Of a stretch of 14,456 nucleotides of DNA, positions 8,017 to 14,456 are shown piece by piece. A program made the translations under genes and the position numbers. The notes beneath the pieces were generated by a model. It was not told where the DNA came from. It ran no database searches and worked only from the letters and a program-made list of their open reading frames with translations. This stretch comes from an uncultured Eubacteriales bacterium (GTDB taxonomy: Bacteria > Bacillota_A > Clostridia > Lachnospirales > Lachnospiraceae): contig ONVT01000100.1 in the NCBI GenBank assembly GCA_900321365.1, forward strand, positions 1-14,456. The letters are read 5' to 3'. The stretch's first letter is position 1, and each line of letters opens with the position of its first letter.

Positions 8017-8039
8017 CAGAATACGAATTCTGATATGAT
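8017..8039 (+). promoter_or_regulatory. Extended -10 promoter for the degV gene overlapping a palindrome
   Basis: TGA followed by TATGAT (8031-8039) is a good extended -10. No proper -35 is present; TTGTAT at 8004-8009 is too far upstream. The palindrome CAGAAT-ACGA-ATTCTG (8017-8032) overlaps its upstream edge, an operator-like position. Predicted transcription from about 8046 leaves a leader of about 137 nt before degV. Confidence 0.45.
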
Positions 8040-8080
8040 GTGTGCTATGACAAACAAGTAAGGAGCTGTTCAGAATTCGT
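8023..8080. repeat. Spaced 11-bp inverted repeat around the degV promoter
   Basis: ACGAATTCTGA (8023-8033) is the exact reverse complement of TCAGAATTCGT (8070-8080), with a 36-nt spacer. One arm lies at the -10 and the other about 25 nt into the predicted transcript. Paired operator half-sites would look like this. A transcript hairpin is unlikely because the left arm lies upstream of the predicted start. Confidence 0.5.
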
Positions 8081-8182
8081 CTGTGAAAACGGCGAAGGGT
8101 TCATAAGTCATTTCTGGACAGGTCCTGAGGATTGCGTCAGTACAGCCTGGCGGGATCCGTATCCGGGATAGAGGAGATAAGT

Positions 8183-9094
8183 ATGGGTAAGAAGGTCGCG
8201 ATCCTCACAGACAGCAACAGCGGGATCACGCAGGAGCAGAGCAGGGCGCTGGGCATCCCGGTGCTCCCGATGCCATTTTATATCAATGAAAAACTGTTCT
8301 ATGAGGATATCACCCTGACACAGGAGCAGTTCTACCAGTACCTGGAAACCGACGCGGAGATTCATACCTCCATGCCCGTCGTGGGCGACGTTCTGGACTG
8401 CTGGAAACGGCTGCTGGAGGATCATGACGAGATCGTCTACATCCCGATGTCCAGCGGCCTGTCGAGCTCCTGCGCGACTGCGATTACTCTGGCAGATGAT
8501 TTTGACGGAAGAGTACAGGTTGTCAATAACCAGCGGATCTCCGTCACGCAGCGCCAGTCAGTACTCGACGCTGCCGCGCTCGCGCAGCAGGGATGGGACG
8601 CGCTCCAGATCCGGGAATACCTGGAGAAGACAAAGTTTGATTCCAGCATCTATATCTACCTGCCCTCTCTGAAATACCTGAAGAAGGGCGGGCGTGTGAC
8701 AGGCGCGGCGGCCGCGCTCGGAACACTCCTGCGGATCAAGCCGGTTCTCCAGATTCAGGGAGAAAAGCTGGATGCCTTCGCCAAATGCCGAACAGTCAGG
8801 ATGTCGAAGATGACCATGCTCACGGCGATCGCAGATGACATCCGCGACCGCTTTGGAGCACAGAACGACCTGGACAGTATATGGATCTCCGGCGCCTATT
8901 CCGGAGCGCGTGACGCAGAGGTTGAGGAATGGCTTTCTGAAATCCAGGCTGCATACCCCGGGAAGAATATCGTGATGCAGCCGCTTTCCCTGTCGATCTC
9001 CTGCCACATCGGCCCAGGAGCACTCGCAGTCACCTGCACGAAGAAGCTTCCCGAAAACCGGGATGAGAGCGCGTGCAGAACGGACATTCAGTAA
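8183..9094 (+). CDS. DegV-family fatty-acid-binding protein
   Basis: DegV/FakB proteins are cytoplasmic and hold a fatty acid, in characterised cases presenting it to the kinase FakA for phosphorylation. This one is 303 aa, normal for the family. Visible signatures are TDSNSGI near the N-terminus, HTSMP (61-65), SSGLSSSCATA (90-100), LKYLKKGGRVTG (163-174) followed by GTLLRIKPVLQI, and HIGPGALAV (from 275). I chose the ATG at 8183 because GAGGAGA lies 5-6 nt upstream and the conserved N-terminus begins there; an in-frame ATG at 8132 would add 17 unrelated residues and has no ribosome-binding site. No fakA is in view, so the partner is unknown. It is divergent from tatD and 143 nt upstream of metG. 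Confidence 0.92.
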   Translation: MGKKVAILTDSNSGITQEQSRALGIPVLPMPFYINEKLFYEDITLTQEQFYQYLETDAEIHTSMPVVGDVLDCWKRLLEDHDEIVYIPMSSGLSSSCATAITLADDFDGRVQVVNNQRISVTQRQSVLDAAALAQQGWDALQIREYLEKTKFDSSIYIYLPSLKYLKKGGRVTGAAAALGTLLRIKPVLQIQGEKLDAFAKCRTVRMSKMTMLTAIADDIRDRFGAQNDLDSIWISGAYSGARDAEVEEWLSEIQAAYPGKNIVMQPLSLSISCHIGPGALAVTCTKKLPENRDESACRTDIQ

Positions 9095-9099
9095 AGCTT

Positions 9100-9147
9100 C
9101 CGGCAGCTCTCCTGACCCGCATTTCGGCGGCGGCCTGCCGGCGCAGG
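9100..9147. repeat. Competing GC-rich hairpins between degV and metG
   Basis: CCGGCAG (9100-9106) can pair with CTGCCGG (9135-9141). Alternatively CCTGC (9134-9138) pairs with GCAGG (9143-9147). No T-run follows, so I do not call a terminator. I see no convincing promoter for metG in the 143-nt gap, so metG may be transcribed together with degV. Confidence 0.3.
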
Positions 9148-9237
9148 GAATCAGCTGGTTCGTGGGATCTGTAAAAAGACAACATACTTCGGGCGATTTC
9201 ATCGACCGTTCATCAGTCCAGAGAAAGAAGGAATAAA

Positions 9238-11355
9238 ATGGCAGACAAAAAACCTTATTATATAACAACCGCAATCGCGTATTCATCAGGCAAGCCGCAC
9301 ATCGGGAATACCTATGAGGCAGTACTGGCCGATGCCATAGCACGTTTTAAGAGAGCGGAAGGATATGATGTCGTCTTCCAGACCGGCACGGACGAGCACG
9401 GCCAGAAGAATGAGATCAAGGCCGCCGAGGCAGGCCTGTCCCCGCAGGAATTCGTCGACAGAAACTCCGGAATCATCCGGCAGATCTGGGATCTCATGGG
9501 CACCAGCTACGACCGCTTTGTCCGTACGACAGACCCGCAGCATAAGAGAAAAGTTCAGAAGATCTTCAAAAAGCTGTATGACCAGGGAGACATCTACAAG
9601 GGCGCCTATGAAGGCTGGTACTGTACCCCCTGCGAATCCTTCTGGACCGAGAGCCAGCTTGTCGACGGGAAATGCCCCGACTGCGGCCGCCCCGTCACGA
9701 TGGCGAAGGAAGAAGCGTATTTCTTCCGGATGAGCAAGTACGCAGACCGCCTGATCGAACACATCAACACCCATCCGGAATTTATTCAGCCGGTGGCGCG
9801 CAAGAATGAGATGATGAACAATTTCCTGCTGCCGGGGCTGCAGGATCTGTGCGTCAGCAGGACTTCATTTTCCTGGGGAATCCCGGTGGATTTCGACCCG
9901 AAACATGTCGTGTACGTGTGGCTGGACGCGCTGAGCAACTATATCACCTTCGCGGGTTACGACACCGACGGCTCAACCGACGAGTACCGCAGATACTGGC
10001 CGGCGGATCTGCATCTGATCGGAAAGGACATCATCCGCTTCCATACAATCTACTGGCCGATCTTCCTGATGGCCCTCGGAGAGCCGCTCCCGAAGCAGGT
10101 CTTCGGCCATCCGTGGCTTCTGATGGGCGACGGCAAGATGAGCAAGTCCAAAGGAAATGTCCTGTACGCGGATCAGCTGGCGGAGATCTTCGGCGTGGAC
10201 GCGGTGCGCTGCTTCGTGCTGCATGAGATGCCCTTTGAAAATGACGGCGTCATCACCTGGGATCTGTGCGTGGAGCGCTTCAACTCCGACCTGGCCAATA
10301 CGCTGGGCAACCTGGTGAACCGCACGATCTCCATGACGAACAAGTACTTCGACGGCGTCGTCAGGCAGACCGGCGTAACTGATGAGCAGGTCGCGCCGGC
10401 AGGCGTTGTCAGCGACAGGCAGACCGGAAGCATTGATGAGGATCTGAAGCGCATCGCCTTAGAGACGCCAAAGGTTGTCCGTGAGAAGATGAACCAGCTT
10501 CGTGTCGCCGACGCGATCAGCGAGATCTTCTCCCTGCTGCGGCGCTGCAATAAGTACATCGATGAGACGGCTCCCTGGGTTCTCGCAAAGGGCGAGGACG
10601 CGCTGTCAAAAGACCGGCTGAGCGAAGTGCTCTACAACCTGATCGAATCCATCACGATCGGCGCGGAGCTTCTCGAAGCATTTATGCCGGACACCAGCGC
10701 GAAGATCCTTGCGCAGCTCAACGCAAAAAAGCGCGGACTTGACCATATGGACACATTCGGGCAGTATCCGTCCGGAGGACAGGTGACGAACCAGCCGACG
10801 ATCCTGTTCCAGAGGCTGAAGATGGAAGACGTCGAAGCGCAGATCGCCGCGCAGCATGCCGGAAATGAGCCTGCGGGCGGCGCAAAAAAGGATTCTTCAA
10901 AAAAGGCAGCTGACGAAGCGGAAGGCAAGGCTTGCGTTGGCGCGGCTCAGTCAGACGCTGCAGACGGAGCTTTAGCTCCGGAAGAGGCCAAAGAAAGCAC
11001 CCCGGGTATCATGGATGTCGATCCCCTGCCGGAGATCTCGATCGACGACTTTGCGAAGCTCCAGATCCAGGTCGGTGAGATCGTGGCGTGTGAAGAAGTC
11101 AAAAAATCAAGAAAGCTCCTGTGCAGCCAGGTGAAGATCGGAAGCCGTACCCGCCAGATCCTCTCCGGCATCAAGCAATGGTACACACCGGATCAGATGG
11201 TCGGAAAGAAAGTCCTGGTCATCACCAACCTGAAGCCGGCCAAACTTGCCGGAATGATGAGCGAAGGAATGATCCTCTGCGCCGAAGACGCACAGGGCCG
11301 CCTGAGTCTGGTGCGCCCCGAAGGCGAAGTAGACTGCGGCGCCATGATCCGGTAA
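9238..11355 (+). CDS. metG: Methionyl-tRNA synthetase with C-terminal tRNA-binding domain
   Basis: It charges tRNA-Met and initiator tRNA with methionine in the cytoplasm (class Ia). It is 705 aa. The signature KPHIGN, the HIGH equivalent, is at 19-24. A four-cysteine zinc knuckle is formed by CTPC (129, 132) and CPDC (146, 149), and KMSKS is at 300-304. The anticodon-binding helical domain follows. A C-terminal EMAP-II/Trbp111-like OB domain covers about 602-705 (LQIQVGEIV, then ITNLKPAKLAGMMSEGM), which in the family aids dimerisation and tRNA binding. Between them, roughly 540-600 is a low-complexity Ala/Lys/Glu/Asp-rich linker that makes the protein longer than the usual 640-660 aa. AAGGA lies 6 nt before the ATG. 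I see no Met T-box or SAM riboswitch upstream. rsmA follows 134 nt downstream. Confidence 0.97.
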   Translation: MADKKPYYITTAIAYSSGKPHIGNTYEAVLADAIARFKRAEGYDVVFQTGTDEHGQKNEIKAAEAGLSPQEFVDRNSGIIRQIWDLMGTSYDRFVRTTDPQHKRKVQKIFKKLYDQGDIYKGAYEGWYCTPCESFWTESQLVDGKCPDCGRPVTMAKEEAYFFRMSKYADRLIEHINTHPEFIQPVARKNEMMNNFLLPGLQDLCVSRTSFSWGIPVDFDPKHVVYVWLDALSNYITFAGYDTDGSTDEYRRYWPADLHLIGKDIIRFHTIYWPIFLMALGEPLPKQVFGHPWLLMGDGKMSKSKGNVLYADQLAEIFGVDAVRCFVLHEMPFENDGVITWDLCVERFNSDLANTLGNLVNRTISMTNKYFDGVVRQTGVTDEQVAPAGVVSDRQTGSIDEDLKRIALETPKVVREKMNQLRVADAISEIFSLLRRCNKYIDETAPWVLAKGEDALSKDRLSEVLYNLIESITIGAELLEAFMPDTSAKILAQLNAKKRGLDHMDTFGQYPSGGQVTNQPTILFQRLKMEDVEAQIAAQHAGNEPAGGAKKDSSKKAADEAEGKACVGAAQSDAADGALAPEEAKESTPGIMDVDPLPEISIDDFAKLQIQVGEIVACEEVKKSRKLLCSQVKIGSRTRQILSGIKQWYTPDQMVGKKVLVITNLKPAKLAGMMSEGMILCAEDAQGRLSLVRPEGEVDCGAMIR

Positions 11356-11453
11356 GAAAAATGCGCCGTGATCCGATCCGTGGCCAACGGCGCTGCAATT
11401 TGATACGTGCATTTGCGGCGCCGCGATCCGATCTATGGACTGCGGCGCCGCAA
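11340..11453. repeat. Repeats of the metG 3' tip with GC-rich palindromes
   Basis: The last codons of metG contain CGCCATGATCCG (11340-11351). A related 35-nt unit occurs at 11364-11398 and 11419-11453, matching at 28 of 35 positions; the units start CGCCGTGATCCG and CGCCGCGATCCG. Within the second, TTGCGGCGCCGC (11413-11424) and GCGGCGCCGCAA (11442-11453) form a 12-bp perfect inverted repeat, each arm holding the self-complementary GCGGCGCCGC. No T-run follows. It looks like local duplication at the gene end that has since diverged. Confidence 0.65.
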
Positions 11454-11489
11454 CATTCAATGCCATTTAACCCTGAATGAATCACCAGA

Positions 11490-12419
11490 ATGAATCATAT
11501 GAGAAAACTTACAACCCCGGGAGAAACCCTGAAAATCATCTCCAGATACGACTTCGGCTTCCGCAAGAAGTTCGGCCAGAACTTTCTTGTGGACGAAGGC
11601 GTGATTGTGCGTGCGCTTCAAGCGGCGCAGGTTGGAAAAGAGGATGTCATCATTGAGATCGGGCCCGGGATCGGAACACTGACACAGTATCTTTCGGACT
11701 CAGCGCATCATGTGATATCGATCGAGATCGATAAGAAACTGATCCCGATCCTTGAGGAAACCCTCTCAGGCTGTGAGAATGTTGACGTAATCAATCAGGA
11801 CGTGCTGAAGGTGGATCTGAACGCAATTGCGCAGCAATACCATGCCGGATTACCCGGCGGATCCGGAACGGCCTGCCCAGCCGGCTGTGATGGCAGCCAT
11901 TTTCTGCATCCTCTGAAAATCGTCGCCAACCTTCCCTACTACATCACAACCCCGATCCTGATGAATCTCTTCCGAAGTCACGTTCCGGCACAGTCCATCA
12001 CGGTTATGGTGCAAAAGGAAGTTGCGGACAGGATGTCGGCACAGCCGGGAGGGAAGGATTATGGTTCCCTTTCCGTCGCTGTGCAGTACTATAGTTCCCC
12101 GCGGATCGTGGAAGAAGTACCTCCGTCCTCATTTATCCCGCACCCGAAGGTGACCAGCGCTGTTGTGACGATGGACCTGTATGAAGAGCCTCCGGTCAGG
12201 GCCAGAGACGAAGCACTGTTTGACGCCATCGTGCGCGCCGCCTTCGAACAAAGGCGCAAGACGCTCGTCAACGCCCTGTCCTCTTCCGCCGCTGTTCCTT
12301 ATGGAAAAGAGCAGATCACAGACGCGCTGAATCAGCTTGGGCTCTCTTCCTCCATCCGTGGCGAGAAGCTCTCCATCAAAGACTTCGCCTCGCTGTCCGA
12401 CTGTCTTTGCGGCGGGTAA
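11490..12419 (+). CDS. rsmA: 16S rRNA (adenine1518-N6/adenine1519-N6)-dimethyltransferase
   Basis: RsmA/KsgA dimethylates two adjacent adenines in the 3' hairpin of 16S rRNA during 30S assembly, using SAM. It is 309 aa. Visible are the N-terminal KKFGQNFLVD (27-35), SAM motif I EIGPGIGTL (56-64), acidic motif II IEIDKKL, and the catalytic motif NLPYYITTP (147-155), then QKEVADRM and the C-terminal helical domain. Residues about 116-141 form a Gly/Cys-rich insertion before NLPY that I do not recall from typical homologues. Start choice is uncertain: neither ATG at 11490 nor the in-frame ATG at 11499 has a Shine-Dalgarno, and the conserved region begins just after the second. The 10-nt direct repeat GAATGAATCA (11475-11484, 11488-11497) spans the start. 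It follows metG on the same strand and converges with murA. Confidence 0.95.
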   Translation: MNHMRKLTTPGETLKIISRYDFGFRKKFGQNFLVDEGVIVRALQAAQVGKEDVIIEIGPGIGTLTQYLSDSAHHVISIEIDKKLIPILEETLSGCENVDVINQDVLKVDLNAIAQQYHAGLPGGSGTACPAGCDGSHFLHPLKIVANLPYYITTPILMNLFRSHVPAQSITVMVQKEVADRMSAQPGGKDYGSLSVAVQYYSSPRIVEEVPPSSFIPHPKVTSAVVTMDLYEEPPVRARDEALFDAIVRAAFEQRRKTLVNALSSSAAVPYGKEQITDALNQLGLSSSIRGEKLSIKDFASLSDCLCGG

Positions 12420-12422
12420 GAA

Positions 12423-12560
12423 CCCTTTTCGTTGCAGGTCACACCCCGTCCGGCCTCCTGCGGCAGACACAGGGGTCCTTCGTTCCGACCCCCGAAAGTC
12501 TACACTCAGGATCCCTGTGTCTGCCTTGGAGCCGGCCGGGTGTGACTGTTATCCCTTTTC
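12423..12560. repeat. Large imperfect palindrome flanked by 8-bp direct repeats, MITE-like
   Basis: The arms 12438-12478 and 12509-12546 pair through GTCACACCC/GGGTGTGAC, a less regular CCGGC and CTCC/GGAG section, and GGCAGACACAGGG/CCCTGTGTCTGCC. The loop is 30 nt. A smaller alternative hairpin pairs GGGGTC (12472-12477) with GACCCC (12487-12492). Identical CCCTTTTC sequences at 12423-12430 and 12553-12560 flank it, each separated by four bases from the CAG/CTG tips. That arrangement suggests a non-autonomous inserted element with a target-site duplication. It could equally be an untransposed structured RNA. It contains no ORF I would support. Confidence 0.55.
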
Positions 12561-12565
12561 ATCAA

Positions 12566-12600
12566 AAAAGGCAGCGGTCCTATCTGGACCGCTGCCTTTT
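12566..12600. terminator. Bidirectional intrinsic terminator between rsmA and murA
   Basis: An 11-bp perfect GC-rich stem GGCAGCGGTCC/GGACCGCTGCC (12570-12580 with 12586-12596) has a 5-nt loop and is extended by A-T pairs. The plus strand ends in TTTT and the minus strand in TTTTTT. It serves convergent rsmA and murA; the murA stop is 46 nt away. Confidence 0.92.
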
Positions 12601-12646
12601 CCAGTTCTTCTCACCACGGACGTTATTCCATCCGGCTGCTCTCTTC

Positions 12647-13939
12647 TCATCCTACCCGCAGCGTAAACTTCCGGGCCTCTCTCTGAGAGCTGACACACTC
12701 GATCTGTGCCCCGAGCCCTCTGAGCTTTTCGTCAAAGTTCTCATACCCACGCTGAATGTACACAATGTCATCGATCGTTGTGATACCTTCCGCGGCAAGT
12801 CCTGCAATCACCAGCGCAGCGCCTGCCCTCAGGTCCGGCGCACTGATCCTGGCACCGGTCAGCCTGTCTGACCCGGTAATGATCGCGGTGTTGCCCTCCA
12901 CCTTGGATGTCGCGCCCATCCGGGCCAGCTCATCCAGGTACTTGAAACGATTCTCAAAGATCGACTCCGTCACGATCGAAGTCCCCTCCGCCATCGCAAG
13001 CGCGACGCCGATCTGCGGCTGCATATCCGTCGGATATCCCGGATACGGCAGCGTCTTGACATTTGCACAGGACAGACGCTTCGGCGCGATCACACGCACT
13101 TCTGTGTCATACTCCTCCACACGGCATCCAATCTCAAGGAGCTTGGAAATCGTCGCCTCCAGATGCTTCGGGATGACATTTCTTACCAGCACGTCCCCGC
13201 CGGTACAGGCGGCGGCAAACATAAAGGTCCCCGCCTCAATCTGATCCGGAATGATCGAATACTCGGTCGCGTGAAGCTTCTCCACGCCGACAATACGGAT
13301 TACGTCGGTTCCGGCACCCTTGATGTTCGCGCCCATACTGTTAAGGAAGTTCGCCACGTCAACGACATGAGGCTCCTTCGCACAGTTCTCGATTACAGTG
13401 CGCCCTTCCGCCATCGACGCCGCCATCATAATGTTGATGGTCGCTCCCACGGATACCGTATCCAGGAACAGATGGCAGCCTCTCAGATGCTCTGCCTGCG
13501 CACAGATACTCCCGTTGCGGATGGAAACCTTTGCGCCAAGCGCCTTGAACCCCTTCAGATGAAGGTCAATCGGCCTGGAACCGATGTTGCAGCCGCCCGG
13601 AAGCGGCACCTCGGCCTTTTTATATTTTCCAAGCAGAGCGCCCAGCAGATAGTAACTTGCGCGGATCTTCTTAATGTACTCATATTCGATGTTGACGTCG
13701 CCGATATCGGCTCCGCACAGCATCACCGCATGCGGCGTCAGGCGGTCAACCTTTACACCGATCTGGCTCATCGCTTCCAACATGACATTGACGTCACGTA
13801 CGTCCGGGAGATTCTCGATCAGAACCTCATCATCTGTCATGATCGCCGCGGCAAGAATCCCAAGGGCTGCGTTCTTCGCGCCGCCGATCTCAACATCACC
13901 ATGCAGCGCAATCCCGCCCTTGATTATATATTGTTCCAT
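12647..13939 (-). CDS. murA: UDP-N-acetylglucosamine 1-carboxyvinyltransferase
   Basis: MurA transfers enolpyruvate from PEP to UDP-GlcNAc, the first committed cytoplasmic step of peptidoglycan synthesis and the target of fosfomycin. With the start used here it is 430 aa, close to the family norm. Signatures, numbered from the upstream ATG at 13945, are GGAKNAALG with Lys24-Asn25, and PGGCNIGSRPIDLH holding the fosfomycin-reactive Cys119; because Cys is present rather than Asp, sensitivity would be expected. I prefer the ATG at 13937-13939 because GAGGA lies 6 nt upstream of it, whereas the ATG two codons earlier directly abuts that site. Bacillota often have two MurA paralogues and I cannot tell which this is. 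It has its own promoter, a leader of about 190 nt and a downstream terminator. Confidence 0.96.
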   Translation of the reverse strand: MEQYIIKGGIALHGDVEIGGAKNAALGILAAAIMTDDEVLIENLPDVRDVNVMLEAMSQIGVKVDRLTPHAVMLCGADIGDVNIEYEYIKKIRASYYLLGALLGKYKKAEVPLPGGCNIGSRPIDLHLKGFKALGAKVSIRNGSICAQAEHLRGCHLFLDTVSVGATINIMMAASMAEGRTVIENCAKEPHVVDVANFLNSMGANIKGAGTDVIRIVGVEKLHATEYSIIPDQIEAGTFMFAAACTGGDVLVRNVIPKHLEATISKLLEIGCRVEEYDTEVRVIAPKRLSCANVKTLPYPGYPTDMQPQIGVALAMAEGTSIVTESIFENRFKYLDELARMGATSKVEGNTAIITGSDRLTGARISAPDLRAGAALVIAGLAAEGITTIDDIVYIQRGYENFDEKLRGLGAQIECVSSQREARKFTLRVG

Positions 13940-14129
13940 ACTCATTCCTCTTCAGTTACTAATTATTCCACCCTCCGGGTTATCCCTCATTCTCCCGGGA
14001 GGCGCTCCCCCTCATGTCTGCCTGCTCATCTGTGACCCGGTTTTACGGGTCCGATCCCTCGAAAATCCTGTATCTCAGGTTCCCCTTTCTCAGGAGTAAG
14101 CAAACAGGACCAGCAATCTGATGCTCGTC
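13940..14129 (-). promoter_or_regulatory. Long 5' leader of murA
   Basis: The leader is about 190 nt from the predicted start site. It can form GACCCG/CGGGTC (6 bp, 6-nt loop), GGGAG/CTCCC (5 bp, 3-nt loop) and CCTG/CAGG hairpins. AGGGTGGAATAATTAG near its 3' end shares only the first seven bases with a T-box consensus, so I do not call one. There is no terminator-like T-run and no small ORF I would defend. The remaining 14165-14252, up to the upstream gene's stop, shows nothing recognisable. Confidence 0.3.
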
Positions 14130-14135
14130 CTGCAT

Positions 14136-14164
14136 ATTATAACCATATTTCACATGTCTGTAAA
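14136..14164 (-). promoter_or_regulatory. Housekeeping promoter of murA
   Basis: On the minus strand, TTTACA (14159-14164) and a perfect TATAAT (14136-14141) are separated by 17 nt. The start site should be near 14129. Confidence 0.8.
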
Positions 14165-14252
14165 CAGATTTCGTCAGATCCGGCTGCTGCCTGGCCGTCG
14201 TAGTTACAGTTCGCTGCCCCGCCGCCCTGTGCCTGTGGCCTGATCCCTCTCA

Positions 14253-14456
14253 TCATGCTGCCGGGTTCTTACCACCCTTTCCCTTCCCGGCCGTTTTCTC
14301 CTTGCGGATATGCTCATATTCCCGGAGCTTCCGCACCTCCCCGGCACTCAGGTCTTTGGGTACCGTGATCTGAATCACCACATACAGGTCACCGCGTACG
14401 CCGCCGCTCCTGCTCTTCTTCCCCTTTCCTGCAAGCCGGAATTTCCGCCCGCACTG
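14253..14456 (-). CDS. DnaJ-family chaperone, C-terminal end (partial)
   Basis: Reading the minus strand from the window edge gives 67 residues and a TGA stop, immediately followed by a second in-frame TGA (14250-14252). The segment FRLAGKGKKSRSGG then RGDLYVVIQITVPKDLS matches the end of the DnaJ/CbpA C-terminal substrate-binding domain, where a Gly-rich loop precedes RGDLYV and VPKDLS. A basic Lys/Gly-rich tail follows. The J-domain and any zinc domain lie outside the window, so DnaJ proper and a CbpA-type protein cannot be separated. It lies upstream of murA on the same strand with a gap of about 313 nt; I see no intrinsic terminator after it, although murA has its own promoter. Confidence 0.8.
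   Translation of the reverse strand, partial: QCGRKFRLAGKGKKSRSGGVRGDLYVVIQITVPKDLSAGEVRKLREYEHIRKEKTAGKGKGGKNPAA

Noticed and set aside
7960..8033. Short minus-strand coding-like stretch between tatD and degV
   Set aside because: The frame is broken by stop codons, has no start or ribosome-binding site, and I cannot match it to a known protein.
8108..8425. Minus-strand open frame over the degV start region
   Set aside because: It overlaps the conserved N-terminus of the DegV protein in antisense and has no independent support.
12407..12871. 154-codon plus-strand frame across the rsmA-murA junction
   Set aside because: It crosses the palindrome and the terminator and then runs antisense through murA; no plausible protein.
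13163..14035. 290-codon open frame antisense to murA
   Set aside because: Shadow of murA; low-complexity composition and no recognisable domain.
2696..14095. A 14-bp identity, CCCCTTTCTCAGGA, at 2696-2709 and 14082-14095
   Set aside because: One such pair is about what chance gives in 14 kb. It lies before glgP in one case and in the murA leader in the other, without further shared sequence.

Overview
The window is an ordinary bacterial housekeeping stretch. It carries seven complete, recognisable genes, one membrane-protein gene of unknown role and the 3' end of a ninth gene. The gene set points to a Bacillota/Clostridia genome of moderately high GC, perhaps Lachnospiraceae-like. The clues are a long IleRS without the C-terminal zinc ribbon, a MetRS with a C-terminal EMAP-II-like domain, a DegV protein and a YesL/DUF624 protein. 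The taxonomy is inference from gene content, not from a marker search.

Layout, left to right. On the minus strand, ileS (2738-5947) is followed by glgP (209-2683), and a strong hairpin terminator lies beyond glgP (55-100). ileS has a consensus promoter and a long structured leader. A DUF624/YesL-like membrane protein gene (6283-7068) diverges from ileS and ends tail to tail with tatD (7065-7880, minus); their stop codons overlap. A 302-nt region with several inverted repeats separates tatD from the divergent degV-family gene (8183-9094). metG (9238-11355) and rsmA (11490-12419) follow on the plus strand. Between metG and rsmA lies a GC-rich region that repeats the 3' tip of metG. rsmA converges with murA (minus, 12647 to about 13939); between them are a large imperfect palindrome flanked by an 8-bp direct repeat and a bidirectional terminator. 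murA has its own promoter and a leader of about 190 nt. At the right edge is the 3' end of a DnaJ-family chaperone gene (14253-14456, minus).

Functionally, ileS and metG charge tRNAs, rsmA modifies 16S rRNA, murA starts peptidoglycan precursor synthesis, glgP mobilises glycogen, the DegV protein probably binds fatty acids, and TatD is a metal-dependent nuclease. The metG/tatD/rsmA neighbourhood common in Bacillota is recognisable but rearranged: tatD is inverted and lies on the other side of a degV-family gene.

I see no CRISPR array, tRNA, rRNA, transposase, phage gene or defence system. The observations most worth a second look are non-coding: the ileS leader, the rsmA-murA palindrome with flanking repeats, the metG-rsmA repeats and the tatD-degV inverted repeats.
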